A stretch of 64,000 nucleotides of DNA from DATFVJ01 sp963851085 (GTDB lineage Bacteria; Actinomycetota; Actinomycetes; Streptosporangiales; Streptosporangiaceae): positions 248,001 to 312,000 of the forward strand of contig CAWKNX010000023.1 of NCBI GenBank assembly GCA_963851085.1. The letters run 5' to 3'. The position numbers were made by a program, and so were the translations under genes. Positions 33,406 to 43,017 of this stretch are shown here, one piece after another. The notes beneath the pieces were generated by a model. It had not been told where the DNA came from. It ran no database searches and saw only the letters and a list, made by a program, of their open reading frames with translations. Position 1 is the stretch's first letter; each line of letters begins with the position of its first letter.

Positions 33406-34730
33406 CGCGTGCCGTCCGCGAGGGGCAGGCGCGCGGCCACCCGGAAACCCTGCCCAGGCCGCGGCGCCGCGCTGAACTCGCCGCGATAGAGGTGGACGCG
33501 TTCGCGCATGCCGATGATGCCGTGGCCGCCGTGGCCAGCTAAGCCGCCGTCAGCGGCGGTGCACCCGCCGTCGCCGGTTCCGGCGCCACGCGCGGCCGGC
33601 ACAGCCGCGATCACGCCACCTGGCCCATCGTCGATGACCTCGATGGACAGGTGATCGTCCCCAAAGTTGATCGTGACATCGCATGATGTGGCGCCCGCGT
33701 GCTTCACCACGTTGGTGAGCGCCTCCTGCACGATCCGGTAGGCGGACAGGTCGATTCCGGCCGGGATGTCCCTGCTGCTGCCCTGCCGCTTGAGGCTGAC
33801 CCGCACACCTGCGTCAGCGGTGCGCGCGACGAGGCGGTCCAGGTCGGCGAGGCCGGGCGAGGGGAGCAGCGGCGGCCCGGGCGGCGCGTTGTGCGCGGCG
33901 TCGCCGCCACGCCTGCCCGTGACGTCACTTCCGCCGCGGCCAAGCTGAGAGCCGGGCCCGGCCCGTTCAGGATCCGCCTGGCGCAGGACGCCAAGCAATC
34001 GCTGCATCTCAGTCAGCGCCTCACGGCTCGTCGTCTGGATGGCGCCGAGTGCCGCGCGCGCCTGGGCGGGCTGGGTGTCGATGACATGGTGCCCGAAGCC
34101 GGCCTGAACCGCGACCACGGTCATGCTGTGCGCGACGACGTCGTGGAGTTCACGCGCGATGCGCAGCCGCTCCTCGGTGACCGCGCTGCTCGCCGCCTGC
34201 TGCTGGAGTCGCGCGGCGTAGCTGCGCCGCTGCCGTGCCGCGTAGCCGATGGTCCAGACGATGATGACAAACAGAATGACGGGGACGACACCGCCGCCGA
34301 TCGGCCCGTGCTCGATGGCGACATTCTCCGCGGTCAGCAGGCCGAGCACCACGGCGAGTGAGGCGATCGACACCTTACGGCGGCACGTGGACGCGACCAC
34401 GAAGAGCACCAACGCGATGGCCACGAAGGTCGGCTGCGTTTTCGCCGTTCCGAACATACTCGTGACCACGGAGACGGCCAGCACGCAAGCAAGCGCCGCG
34501 ACAGGCTGACGCCGGCGGAACGCGACGGGCACGCATGTCAGCAGGGCGAGCATCAGCGCCATCCACAGACGTACAAGCCCGTTGACGGTTGGGAAGCTGT
34601 AGAGCTCAGTGTTCTTGAAGTAGGCGCCGAACAGGATGATCGCGAGCACGCTCGCGATGAAGACGTCGAGCGCGAACCAATGGCCGGGGCGGAGCCGTTT
34701 GGTGAGGGGCGGACGCGGCTCGGTGCGCAC
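33402..34730 (-). CDS. Sensor histidine kinase (HisKA_3 type)
   Basis: 442 aa. About five membrane helices in the first 165 residues form an integral sensor domain. The phospho-acceptor His196 is in ARELHDVVAHSM. The HATPase domain has EALTNVVKHAGA (N box) and DDGPGG, then GHGIIGMRERVHLYRG. A Gly/Ala-rich linker interrupts the ATPase domain near the C-terminus. The GTG start has a GGTGGA site. The signal is unknown. Confidence 0.94.
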   Translation of the reverse strand: MRTEPRPPLTKRLRPGHWFALDVFIASVLAIILFGAYFKNTELYSFPTVNGLVRLWMALMLALLTCVPVAFRRRQPVAALACVLAVSVVTSMFGTAKTQPTFVAIALVLFVVASTCRRKVSIASLAVVLGLLTAENVAIEHGPIGGGVVPVILFVIIVWTIGYAARQRRSYAARLQQQAASSAVTEERLRIARELHDVVAHSMTVVAVQAGFGHHVIDTQPAQARAALGAIQTTSREALTEMQRLLGVLRQADPERAGPGSQLGRGGSDVTGRRGGDAAHNAPPGPPLLPSPGLADLDRLVARTADAGVRVSLKRQGSSRDIPAGIDLSAYRIVQEALTNVVKHAGATSCDVTINFGDDHLSIEVIDDGPGGVIAAVPAARGAGTGDGGCTAADGGLAGHGGHGIIGMRERVHLYRGEFSAAPRPGQGFRVAARLPLADGTR

Positions 34731-35021
34731 GAATCCACCGTATCCCGCATTCCCGCGCGCCCACGTCGCCCGGTGGACCTAGGCCTATGGGGGGACTCGC
34801 GTCAGCGTCCGCCGCCGATCCCGGCATTCCTGGCGCGGCATCGGCATCGGCATCGGGCTAGAGGCGGAGGGCAAAGACGCCCTCAGGATGACGACAGCCA
34901 CGGCCGCGCAGCGGCATTCTTGTGGTCTGTAGGAGGGGTCCTTTGAGTTAACGGGGTCCCATTGCGGGCCGCGGCAACCGGCCGCGGTATATGGCAGACG
35001 AGAGCGAGGCCAGACAGGATC

Positions 35022-35987
35022 ATGGCTGAGGCAGAACCGGATAGTTCCGCGCCCGTCATCGAGACGACGGCGCTCACCAAGCGTTACCCGGGCGGGGTGA
35101 CCGCGCTCGACGGGCTGACGGTGTCCGTCGCCCCTGGAATCACCGGGCTGGTCGGCGCCAACGGCGCGGGCAAGTCGACCTTCATAAAGATCTTGCTCGG
35201 CCTCCTCGGGTCGGCGACCGGCGGGGCGCGCGTGCTCGGTTATGACTGCATGCGTGACGGCGAGCGGATCAGGACGCTGGCCGGCTACATGCCAGAGCAT
35301 GACTGCCTGCTGCCTGACGTCACCGCCACCGAGTTTGTCACGCACTTCGGCCGGATGTCCGGCCTCCCGCCGACCGCCGCCAAGGAACGCGCCGCGGACT
35401 CGCTGCGGCATGTCGGCCTGTACGAGGAGCGGTACCGGCAGATCGGCACGTATTCGACCGGGATGAAGCAGCGGGTGAAGCTTGCCCAGGCACTTGTCGG
35501 TGATCCCAGGCTCCTCCTGCTCGACGAGCCGACGATCGGCCTCGACCCCGGTGGGCGGAGCGCGATGCTCGACCTGATCAGCCGGATCGGCGCCGAGTTC
35601 GGTATCTCGATCGTGGTCGCCTCGCACCTGCTCGGCGAGATCGAGCGGATCTGCGACCATCTTGTGGCCATCGACGGCGGCCGGTTGCTGCGGGCTGACA
35701 CGATCACCAGCTTTACCCAGGTGACCCAGGTCCTCGTGATCGAGGTCGATGAGGGCACCGAACTGCTGCGGTCCGAACTCGCCCGGCGTGGCCTCGCGCC
35801 GCGCCCGTTCCAGCGGGCACTGCTCGTACAGGTGACGGGCGATGGCACCTATGACGCCGTCCGCGACGCTGTCGCCGATCTCGGCCTGCCACTGAACCGC
35901 ATGGAGCAGCGGCGGCACCGGGTCGAGGAACTCTTCCGCGCCAGCGAAGGGCCCGCCTTCGAGATGACGGGAGCACCCGATGCCTGA
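35022..35987 (+). CDS. ABC transporter ATP-binding protein (first)
   Basis: 321 aa from ATG (MAEAEPD); the frame is open 60 bp further upstream. Walker A GANGAGKST is at 45-53, the signature is YSTGMKQR and Walker B is LLLLDEPTIGLDP, followed by VVASHLLGE. The C-terminal 90 residues are the DUF4162-like accessory region of the CcmA/NatA class. It energises the permease encoded directly downstream, overlapping by 8 bp. The cargo is unknown; drug, lipid or envelope export are usual roles for this class. Confidence 0.94.
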   Translation: MAEAEPDSSAPVIETTALTKRYPGGVTALDGLTVSVAPGITGLVGANGAGKSTFIKILLGLLGSATGGARVLGYDCMRDGERIRTLAGYMPEHDCLLPDVTATEFVTHFGRMSGLPPTAAKERAADSLRHVGLYEERYRQIGTYSTGMKQRVKLAQALVGDPRLLLLDEPTIGLDPGGRSAMLDLISRIGAEFGISIVVASHLLGEIERICDHLVAIDGGRLLRADTITSFTQVTQVLVIEVDEGTELLRSELARRGLAPRPFQRALLVQVTGDGTYDAVRDAVADLGLPLNRMEQRRHRVEELFRASEGPAFEMTGAPDA

Positions 35988-36897
35988 GCTAGCCGCCAAT
36001 GGCGGAGTCATTCACGACCTAGGCTACCGCCGCTATGAGGGCGTCCGCCTGGGCAGGTTTCAGATTGCCCGCGCGCTGAGCTGGCACAGCTTCCGCAGTG
36101 CCTTCGGCCTGGGCCGTGGTGTCAAGGCCAAGATCGTGCCGCTGATCACTTTCGCCCTCATCTGCCTGCCGGCGATCGTGAACGCGGTCCTTGTCGCAAC
36201 CGGAAAAACCCATATACGTCAGATCAGTTACGACACGTACGTATTCCAGCTGCGCGTCGTGGTCATGGCGATCTTCGTCGCCGTTCAGGCCCCCGAACTC
36301 GTCTCCCGTGACCTGCGCAGCCACGTGCTCCCGCTTTATTTCTCGAGACCGTTGCGCAGGCTGGACTATCCGCTGGCCAAGCTCGGCGCCTTTATCGCGG
36401 CCTGCCTGGTGATGCTCGAGATTCCGCTGCTCCTGCTCTACCTGGGCACGATAGTGTCGGCGAACGGCCCTGGCGCGGTCTGGAGCGAGACAAAGGCGCT
36501 CATTCCCGGCCTGCTCGTCGGGGTGATGTGGGCGATCCTGCTCGCGGCGATCGGCCTCGCACTGGCCTCGCTCACCGGGCGGCGCGCCTACGCGACCGGA
36601 GCGATCGCGATCTACTTCTTCCTCACGTTGACGCTCGCAGCGATCTTGCGGGTGGTTGCGCGCAATGCCGCAGGGCCGTTGTTCGTAACCGGGCCGACGG
36701 CCGGGGCGCGGCTGTCCGGCCTGGTCAGCCCGTTCACGGTGATGGACGGGGTACGGCGCTGGCTGGGTGGCACGACACAAGGCCCGGTGCCCGATCTGGG
36801 GTCCTACGGTCCCCTCTACGGGCTCATGCTCCTCGCCCTAGTCGCGGTGAGCCTCGGCGTCCTCTTCACTCGGTACCGGAAGATGGGTGTGGCATGA
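35980..36897 (+). CDS. ABC-2 type permease (first)
   Basis: 305 aa with six or seven membrane helices, for example KIVPLITFALICLPAIVNAV, ACLVMLEIPLLLLYLG and AILLAAIGLALASLTG. The soluble N-terminus has DLGYRRYEGVRLGRF, a motif I know from ABC permeases of actinobacteria and deinococci. It should pair with the two ATPases that flank it. Its stop overlaps the second ATPase start (ATGA). Confidence 0.88.
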   Translation: MPELAANGGVIHDLGYRRYEGVRLGRFQIARALSWHSFRSAFGLGRGVKAKIVPLITFALICLPAIVNAVLVATGKTHIRQISYDTYVFQLRVVVMAIFVAVQAPELVSRDLRSHVLPLYFSRPLRRLDYPLAKLGAFIAACLVMLEIPLLLLYLGTIVSANGPGAVWSETKALIPGLLVGVMWAILLAAIGLALASLTGRRAYATGAIAIYFFLTLTLAAILRVVARNAAGPLFVTGPTAGARLSGLVSPFTVMDGVRRWLGGTTQGPVPDLGSYGPLYGLMLLALVAVSLGVLFTRYRKMGVA

Positions 36898-37805
36898 GCA
36901 CGATCGAGCTTCATAGCGTCTCCCGCTGGTATGGGAACGTTGTCGCGGTCAACGACATCACGATGACGATCGGGCCAGGCGTCACCGGGCTGCTCGGCCC
37001 GAACGGCGCGGGGAAGTCCACACTCCTGCACATGGTCGCCGGCTTTCTCGAACCGTCACGTGGGAAGCTGACCGTCGGCGGCGTCGTGAGCTGGCGCAAT
37101 CCTCATATTTACCGCACGCTCGGCCTGGTGCCAGAACGCGACTCGGTCTATGCGTTCCTGACCGGCGAGGAGTTCGTGCGCACCACCGCGAGATTGCACG
37201 AGCTCCCGGATCCGGAAGGTGCCGCGCGCCGTGCGATCGGGATCGTGGAAATGGCTGGTGCGCAGGACCGCCGGATTTCCACCTACTCCAAGGGCATGCG
37301 CCAGCGGATCAAAGTCGCCGCGGCGCTCGTGCACAATCCTGAGCTGATCTTGCTCGACGAGCCATTCAATGGGATGGACCCACGGCAGCGCTTGCAGATG
37401 ATGGATCTGCTCCACGAGCTCGGCGCGGAAGGGCGCACGATCGTGTTCAGCTCGCACGTACTCGAAGAAGTGGAGCGGCTGTCAGGAACCATCCAGGTGA
37501 TCGTCGCCGGGCGGCTCGCCGCGTCCGGCGATTTCCGTGCGATCAGGCGGCTGATGACCAGCCGGCCCCACGTCTTCCTGGTGCGCACGTCCGACGACCG
37601 GCTGCTCGGCGCCACCCTCATCGGGCGCCCGGCGGTCAACGGAGTTGAGGTGACGCCGAAGGGGTTGCAGGTGCGGGCCTCCGACTACGGCACCTTCAGC
37701 AGGGAAATCGCCGTGCTCAGCCGGGAGCAAGGTATCCGCCTGCACGAACTGCTGCCAGAAGACGAGTCGCTGGAAAGCGTCTTCGCCTATCTCGTCGCGC
37801 CCTGA
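36894..37805 (+). CDS. ABC transporter ATP-binding protein (second)
   Basis: 303 aa. Walker A GPNGAGKST is at 36-44, the signature is YSKGMRQR, and Walker B is LILLDEPFNGMDP, followed by FSSHVLEE. The C-terminal accessory region resembles that of the first ATPase. The two ATPase genes, each with its own permease, suggest a heterodimeric exporter or two related exporters in one operon. The ATG overlaps the upstream stop. Confidence 0.94.
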   Translation: MSTIELHSVSRWYGNVVAVNDITMTIGPGVTGLLGPNGAGKSTLLHMVAGFLEPSRGKLTVGGVVSWRNPHIYRTLGLVPERDSVYAFLTGEEFVRTTARLHELPDPEGAARRAIGIVEMAGAQDRRISTYSKGMRQRIKVAAALVHNPELILLDEPFNGMDPRQRLQMMDLLHELGAEGRTIVFSSHVLEEVERLSGTIQVIVAGRLAASGDFRAIRRLMTSRPHVFLVRTSDDRLLGATLIGRPAVNGVEVTPKGLQVRASDYGTFSREIAVLSREQGIRLHELLPEDESLESVFAYLVAP

Positions 37806-37861
37806 CATCGCATCCGACAACGCATCCGGAAGCCGGATCCTCAAGAAAGCAGTGAACTCCT

Positions 37862-38590
37862 ATGTCCAGCGTTGTTAACAGCGTCGTCGCCTCGATCACG
37901 CTGCGCGCCACGATGGGCCGCAAACGGGCATTCCTGTTCGCGATCCCACCGTTTATCTTGGTATTGCTCACGCTGCTGCTGAAGCTGGCGAAGCCGTCGC
38001 TGACCTCGTGGCCGAGTACTATTCTCGGCGACTTCGGGTTCTCGGTGATACTGCCGCTTACCGCGCTCATCATCGGCACGAGCGTACTCGGCGCGGAGAT
38101 TGACGACGGCAGCATCATCCACCTGCTCGCCACCCCGGTGCGCCGGTCCTCGGTCATCGTCAGCAAGTTCGCGGTCGCGGCGGTACTGACGATGATCTTC
38201 GTTGCCCTGCCCGAGCTGCTTTCCGGGTTGATCGCGACCGGTGCGAGCAAGCTCGCGATCGGGCTCTTCATCGGCGCGCTGGCCGGGTCGGTGATCTACA
38301 ACGCGCTCTTCGTCATGATCTCCGTCTTGACGACACGGGCAGTCGCGGTCGGGCTGCTTTACGTTCTGATCTGGGAAAGTCTGCTCGGCAACTTCGTCGC
38401 GGGCGCGCGGCAGCTGTCGGTCGGCCAGTATTCGCTCGGCGTCGCGAACTCGATCGCACACAATCCCGATCTCAACGCCGGGCTCTCGCTGACCACAGCG
38501 GTCGTGATGGGCTCGATCGTGACAGTGGCGGCGCTCACGTTCGCCATCATGCGGCTGGCGTCGTTCTCGCTTAAGGGCGAGGCGGTGTAG
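37862..38590 (+). CDS. ABC-2 type permease (second)
   Basis: 242 aa with six membrane helices: AFLFAIPPFILVLLTLLLKL, FSVILPLTALIIGTSVLG, AALNT-type middle helices and a final VVMGSIVTVAALTFAIMRL. EIDDGSIIHLLATPVRRS is the usual cytoplasmic coupling loop of ABC-2 permeases. It is the last gene of the ABC operon, 56 bp after the second ATPase, and converges on qcrB. Confidence 0.9.
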   Translation: MSSVVNSVVASITLRATMGRKRAFLFAIPPFILVLLTLLLKLAKPSLTSWPSTILGDFGFSVILPLTALIIGTSVLGAEIDDGSIIHLLATPVRRSSVIVSKFAVAAVLTMIFVALPELLSGLIATGASKLAIGLFIGALAGSVIYNALFVMISVLTTRAVAVGLLYVLIWESLLGNFVAGARQLSVGQYSLGVANSIAHNPDLNAGLSLTTAVVMGSIVTVAALTFAIMRLASFSLKGEAV

Positions 38591-38635
38591 GCACGGACGC
38601 ACCGCCCCGATCGCGGCGGAGCCGGGCCGGCCGCG

Positions 38636-40300
38636 CTACGTGCGCCCGGTCGGCTCCGGCTTCTCGGACTTCTCCGGCAGGGCCGGCCGCTCTTCCGCGT
38701 CGGCGGGAAGGTCGTGGTGGCCGTTGCCGTGACCGTCGCCCTCGGGGAGCGGGATCTCCTCCGCGAAGACGTGATTGAGCCGTACCCGCAGCTTGCCGAG
38801 GACGCCGTGCATGGCAGGGGAGGGCACGCCGTTCTCGTCCGTCCGTGCGGCCTGCAGCCTGGGCGGTTCCTTCCTGGCCGTGAGCACGGCGCGGACCTCG
38901 TCGGGAACGGGCCGGTGGACCTCGATGAACTCACCCTGCGGCTTCATCATGACGATGCCGCTCTCGACCCCGTGGACCAGCAGGTCGCGGTCCTTGCGCT
39001 GGAGGCCCAGGCAGACCCGTTTGGTCACGATGTACGCGATAACCGGGCCGATGATCACCGCGACCCTGCCGAACCAGGTGATCCAGTAGAGCTGGAGGTC
39101 GAAGAAGCGCGCGATCAGGTCGTTGCCGCCGATGAGCCAGAGCAGGCCGTAGAAGGTGACGCCGCCCATGCCGATGGCCGTCCGGGTGGGCGCGTCCCGC
39201 GGCCGGTCGAGGACATGATGCTCCCGTTTGTCCCCGGTCACCCACTGCTCGATGAACGGGTAGATGGCAAGGCCCGTGATCAGCACCCCGAGCACGAGAA
39301 GCCCGGCTATGAAGACGCCCAGGGCGAGACTGTGGCCCAGGAAGTTGATCTGCCAGGCCGGCATCATCCGCAGCGAGCCCTCCAGCCAGCCCATGTAGAA
39401 GTCGGGCTGGCTGCCCGCCGAGATCGCCGCGGGGTTGTATGGCCCGAACAGCCAGATCGGGTTGATCTGGGCGAACGTGGAGAGCCCGGCGCACACCGCG
39501 AAGACGAAGAAGAAGAAGGCTCCGGTCTTTGCCATGAAATACGGGTACGTCGGCGCGCCCACAACATTCTGGTCCGTGCGCCCCTTGCCAGGCATCTGGG
39601 TGTGCTTCTGGTGGAACATGAAGAACAGGTGCGCGCTCACCAGCGCCAGGATGATCCCGGGCAGCAGGAGCACGTGCACGATGTAGAGCCGGGGGATCAG
39701 GTCGTGCCCGGGGAACTGGCCACCGAAGACGAAGAAGGTTATGTACGTGCCGACGATCGGGATCGAAAGCAGTACGCCCTCCAGGATCCGCAGCCCGGTG
39801 CCGGAGAGCAGGTCGTCGGGAAGTGAGTAACCGGCGAATCCCTCCACGATGCCCAGCGCGAGCAGGGTGACCCCGATCAGCCAGTTGATCTCGCGCGGCT
39901 TGCGGAACGCTCCGGTGAAGAAGATCCGCAGCATGTGCGCCATGATCGCGGCGAGGAACAGGATCGCCGACCAGTGGTGGATCTGGCGCATCAGCAGGCC
40001 GCCACGGACGTCGAAGCTGATATTCAGCGTCGAGGCGTACGCCTCGCTCATGTGCACGCCGTTCAGCTTCGTGTAGGAGCCGTGGTAGATGACGTCGGTC
40101 ATGCTCGGCTTGAAGAACAGCGTGAGGAATGTGCCGGTGAGCAGCAGGATGATGAACGAGTAGAGCGCTATCTCCCCGAGCAGGAAGGTCCAGTGGTCGG
40201 GGAAGATCTTCTTGAGCAGGTTGCGCACCGACTTGGCGCCACGGAACCGGTCGTCAAGGTAGCCGCCGATACCGCGCAGGGCCTTGTCCGCGGTGCTCAT
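38636..40300 (-). CDS. qcrB: Cytochrome bc complex cytochrome b subunit
   Basis: 554 aa. Eight or nine helices hold two b hemes, with His pairs in RQIHHWSAILFLAAIMAHML and YIVHVLLLPGIILALVSAHLF. PDFYMGWLEG fits the quinol site (PEWY-type motif, here PDFY, normal for actinobacteria). The hydrophilic C-terminal 140 residues are an actinobacterial feature. It oxidises menaquinol in the bcc complex. The start overlaps the qcrA stop (ATGA). Confidence 0.96.
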   Translation of the reverse strand: MSTADKALRGIGGYLDDRFRGAKSVRNLLKKIFPDHWTFLLGEIALYSFIILLLTGTFLTLFFKPSMTDVIYHGSYTKLNGVHMSEAYASTLNISFDVRGGLLMRQIHHWSAILFLAAIMAHMLRIFFTGAFRKPREINWLIGVTLLALGIVEGFAGYSLPDDLLSGTGLRILEGVLLSIPIVGTYITFFVFGGQFPGHDLIPRLYIVHVLLLPGIILALVSAHLFFMFHQKHTQMPGKGRTDQNVVGAPTYPYFMAKTGAFFFFVFAVCAGLSTFAQINPIWLFGPYNPAAISAGSQPDFYMGWLEGSLRMMPAWQINFLGHSLALGVFIAGLLVLGVLITGLAIYPFIEQWVTGDKREHHVLDRPRDAPTRTAIGMGGVTFYGLLWLIGGNDLIARFFDLQLYWITWFGRVAVIIGPVIAYIVTKRVCLGLQRKDRDLLVHGVESGIVMMKPQGEFIEVHRPVPDEVRAVLTARKEPPRLQAARTDENGVPSPAMHGVLGKLRVRLNHVFAEEIPLPEGDGHGNGHHDLPADAEERPALPEKSEKPEPTGRT

Positions 40301-41382
40301 CCTAGCTCCCAGAAGCTCGGGCCGACGGGTTCGTGGAAGTCGCTCTGCGCGACGAGATAACCGTCGGAATTGACGGTTATCGGCAACTGCGGAAGGGGCC
40401 GTGGCGCCGGGCCGAAGATCACCTTAGCGCCGCGCTGCGCGTCGAACGTCGACTGATGGCACGGGCACAGGATGTGGTGCGTCGTGTGCTCGTAAAGGGC
40501 CGCCGGGCAGCCGACATGCGTGCAGATCTTGGAGTACGCGACGATGCCATCTACGGTCCAGTTCATGACGGTCGGCGCAAGCAGTTCCTCCGGGCGGAAC
40601 TTGATGATAAGAACCGCCGCCTTGGCCAGCGCGTCGAGGTCGTTGCCGATTCCCTCCGGTACCACGGTGATGATCGCACCCGGCGAGGCGAAGTCGGCGG
40701 GCTTGATCGGCCTGTTGGTTCCCAGGATAACCAGGCGGCTGCCCTTCCTCCACGCGGTGTGCCTTAGCTGTGTGCGGGGCAGTGGGCCGAGGTCGCGCAG
40801 CAGTATGAGCGGCGCGATCGCGAGCGCCGTCGACGCGGCGAGCAAGCTGCGCCGCACCAGTGGGCGCTTGACGAACTGGCTCGCCGCGGCGCCCTCCTCG
40901 AAGGTTTCCTCGAACGCCGCACGGTCCTCCTCTTTCGAGGCGAGTGGCTTGCGCTCCTCGGTCAGCTCGACGTGCGGCATCAGGTGCCGGACCCAGATGG
41001 TGGCGCCGACGCCCAGGGCGAGGAAGGCCACCGTCATGGACAGGCCGAGCCCGAGATTGGACCTCAGCGTCTTGTCCACCGTGTGCACCTGGAAGATCAC
41101 GTAGCTCGCGATGAACCCGATACTGGCGACGAAGGAGATCATGAAGCACAATGCCACGACCCGTTCCACGCGCTTGGCCCGCTCGGGATTCGGCAGGTCA
41201 GCGGGCAGCTCGCGCGGCTTGGGCGGCGGCGCGGACCGCTCGGCCGCGCCGCCGTCGCCGAGCAGGCGCCGTGCCTGCGCGGGCGGCGGTGTGCCGATCA
41301 CCCGATGGCGCACCGCGCGGCCTTGTTCCTCGCCCACGTGCTCCGCGCCCGGGCGTTCTGGGTTATTGCCGTGTTCAGTCAT
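40297..41382 (-). CDS. qcrA: Rieske iron-sulfur subunit of the bcc complex
   Basis: 361 aa. Three membrane helices (actinobacterial type) precede the Rieske domain with CTHVGCPAALYE (from about residue 286) and CPCHQSTFD, providing two Cys and two His for the [2Fe-2S] cluster. It has an acidic/Pro-rich cytoplasmic N-terminus. It overlaps qcrC and qcrB at both ends, so the three are translationally coupled. Confidence 0.96.
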   Translation of the reverse strand: MTEHGNNPERPGAEHVGEEQGRAVRHRVIGTPPPAQARRLLGDGGAAERSAPPPKPRELPADLPNPERAKRVERVVALCFMISFVASIGFIASYVIFQVHTVDKTLRSNLGLGLSMTVAFLALGVGATIWVRHLMPHVELTEERKPLASKEEDRAAFEETFEEGAAASQFVKRPLVRRSLLAASTALAIAPLILLRDLGPLPRTQLRHTAWRKGSRLVILGTNRPIKPADFASPGAIITVVPEGIGNDLDALAKAAVLIIKFRPEELLAPTVMNWTVDGIVAYSKICTHVGCPAALYEHTTHHILCPCHQSTFDAQRGAKVIFGPAPRPLPQLPITVNSDGYLVAQSDFHEPVGPSFWELG

Positions 41383-42179
41383 TGCTCACGCTGCTTCGCA
41401 GTGATCCACATGGCGGCCAGGATCACGATGCCAAGGCCGCCGAGCCAGCCGACGATGCCTTCGGTGACAGGCCCGACACGGCCCAGGCTCAATCCGCCTG
41501 GGTTGGGTTCCGACCGGGTCCGCGTGATGTAGGCGATGATGGCCCGCTTCTCGCTCGGTGTGAGGGTCGTGTCATCGAAGACCGGCATGGACTGTGGGCC
41601 GGTCAGCATCGCTGTGTATATCTGCGTCGGGGTCGCCTTGGTGAGGGCGGGTGCGTACTTGCCGTAGGTCAGCGCGCCGCCCGCGCCGGTGAAATTGTGG
41701 CATTGCGCGCACTCCGCGACGAAGATCTGCTGACCGAGCCCGACGTCGGCACCGGCGGGGTCGACCTGCGCTGCGTCTGGGATCTGCGGCCCGCCACCGA
41801 GCGACTGGATGTAGGCGGCGAGCGCCCGTGTCTGCGCGTCGGTCAGGGTGACCGGCTTCTGGGGCACCTGCGCGCCCGCTTCCTTGGCCGGCATGCGGCC
41901 CGTGCTGACCTGGAAGTAGACGGCCGCGGCCCCGACCCCGATCAGGCTCGGTCCCCGGGATGTGCCCTGGGCATTGATGCCGTGGCAGTCCGCGCAGGTG
42001 ACGTCGAACAACTGCTTTCCCGCGTCGATTTCCTGCTTGGAGGCACCGGGTGGAACGCCGGCCGCCGAGGCTTTGTGCCCAACGAGCGCCGCGTAGACCA
42101 CGCCGACGAGCACAAGCCCGAGAAGGACGACGGCGTATCCGGCCGCTGGGTGCCGGCGCTGCGCGGTGATCCAGCTCAC
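41379..42179 (-). CDS. qcrC: Diheme cytochrome c subunit of the bcc complex
   Basis: 266 aa cytochrome cc. One N-terminal membrane segment (about 13-33) and a C-terminal helix (WLGGLGIVILAAMWITA) anchor it. Two CxxCH sites bind heme c: CADCH (62-66) and CAQCH (157-161). Two hemes replace the separate cytochrome c of other bacteria and pass electrons directly to CtaC, forming the bcc-aa3 supercomplex. It follows ctaE by 18 bp. Confidence 0.96.
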   Translation of the reverse strand: MSWITAQRRHPAAGYAVVLLGLVLVGVVYAALVGHKASAAGVPPGASKQEIDAGKQLFDVTCADCHGINAQGTSRGPSLIGVGAAAVYFQVSTGRMPAKEAGAQVPQKPVTLTDAQTRALAAYIQSLGGGPQIPDAAQVDPAGADVGLGQQIFVAECAQCHNFTGAGGALTYGKYAPALTKATPTQIYTAMLTGPQSMPVFDDTTLTPSEKRAIIAYITRTRSEPNPGGLSLGRVGPVTEGIVGWLGGLGIVILAAMWITAKQREQ

Positions 42180-42197
42180 TGCTGTCCCTGTCTCCGC

Positions 42198-42863
42198 TCA
42201 GTGGATGAGGTAGATGGTGGCGAACAGGCCGATCCACACCACGTCGACAAAGTGCCAGTAGTACGAGACGACGATGGCGCTGACCTGCTGCTCATAGGTG
42301 AAGCGTTTCGCGGCGAACGTGCGTCCCAGGATGAAAAGGAAGGCGATGAGCCCGCCGGTCACGTGCAGGAAGTGGAAGCCGGTGGTCAGATAGAACACCG
42401 ACCCGTAGCCGCTCGACGACAGGGTCACGCCCTCCTTTGTGACCAGGTCGTGATATTCGTACGCCTGTCCGCAGATGAAGAACAGGCCCATCAGGAAGGA
42501 AAGCACGTACCACTCGCGCAGGCCCCAGCTCAGCTTCCAGAACATGGGCCGCAGCAGCGGTCCCACGCGCCTGATCTTGCCACGCTCGACAGCGAACACG
42601 CCCATCTGGCAGGTGACGCTGGAGAGCACCAGGACCGTCGTGTTGATCGACGCGAACGGCCTGTTCAGATGGGCCCCGGGCCAGACACCCCCCGCCCCCT
42701 TGGTGACTGAGCGCACCGTGAAGTACATCGCGAACAGCGCCGCGAAGAACATGAGCTCGGAGGACAGCCAGATGATGGTGCCCACGCTGACGAGGTTGGG
42801 CCGATTCGAGGACGGCGCGCGCGGTGCCGTCTCGGCCGTGGTTACTGTCGCCACGTGGGCCAT
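42198..42863 (-). CDS. ctaE: Cytochrome c oxidase subunit III
   Basis: 221 aa with five membrane helices: IIWLSSELMFFAALFAMYF, TTVLVLSSVTCQMGVFAV, LSFLMGLFFICGQAYEY and FHFLHVTGGLIAFLFILG among them. HFVDVVWIGLFATIYL is the typical C-terminus. It is the first gene of the ctaE-qcrC-qcrA-qcrB operon, as in other actinobacteria, tying oxidase and bcc synthesis together. Confidence 0.96.
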   Translation of the reverse strand: MAHVATVTTAETAPRAPSSNRPNLVSVGTIIWLSSELMFFAALFAMYFTVRSVTKGAGGVWPGAHLNRPFASINTTVLVLSSVTCQMGVFAVERGKIRRVGPLLRPMFWKLSWGLREWYVLSFLMGLFFICGQAYEYHDLVTKEGVTLSSSGYGSVFYLTTGFHFLHVTGGLIAFLFILGRTFAAKRFTYEQQVSAIVVSYYWHFVDVVWIGLFATIYLIH

Positions 42864-43017
42864 TATGGCGATACGGCGTCGCCGCCTATCGCGCGCCCCC
42901 CGTACTAGGCCAGGCCCGTACTCGGCCCGTACTCGGCGCGGAAGCCGTGATCGGGGCGGCTAGCATCCTTGCGTAGACCCATGACCCGCACCTGTTGCCC
43001 CACGCAGCGGCCAACTG

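Noticed and set aside
34731..35021. Regulatory RNA upstream of the ABC operon
   Set aside because: Only short GC stems (CCGCGG repeats) are visible; no known motif.
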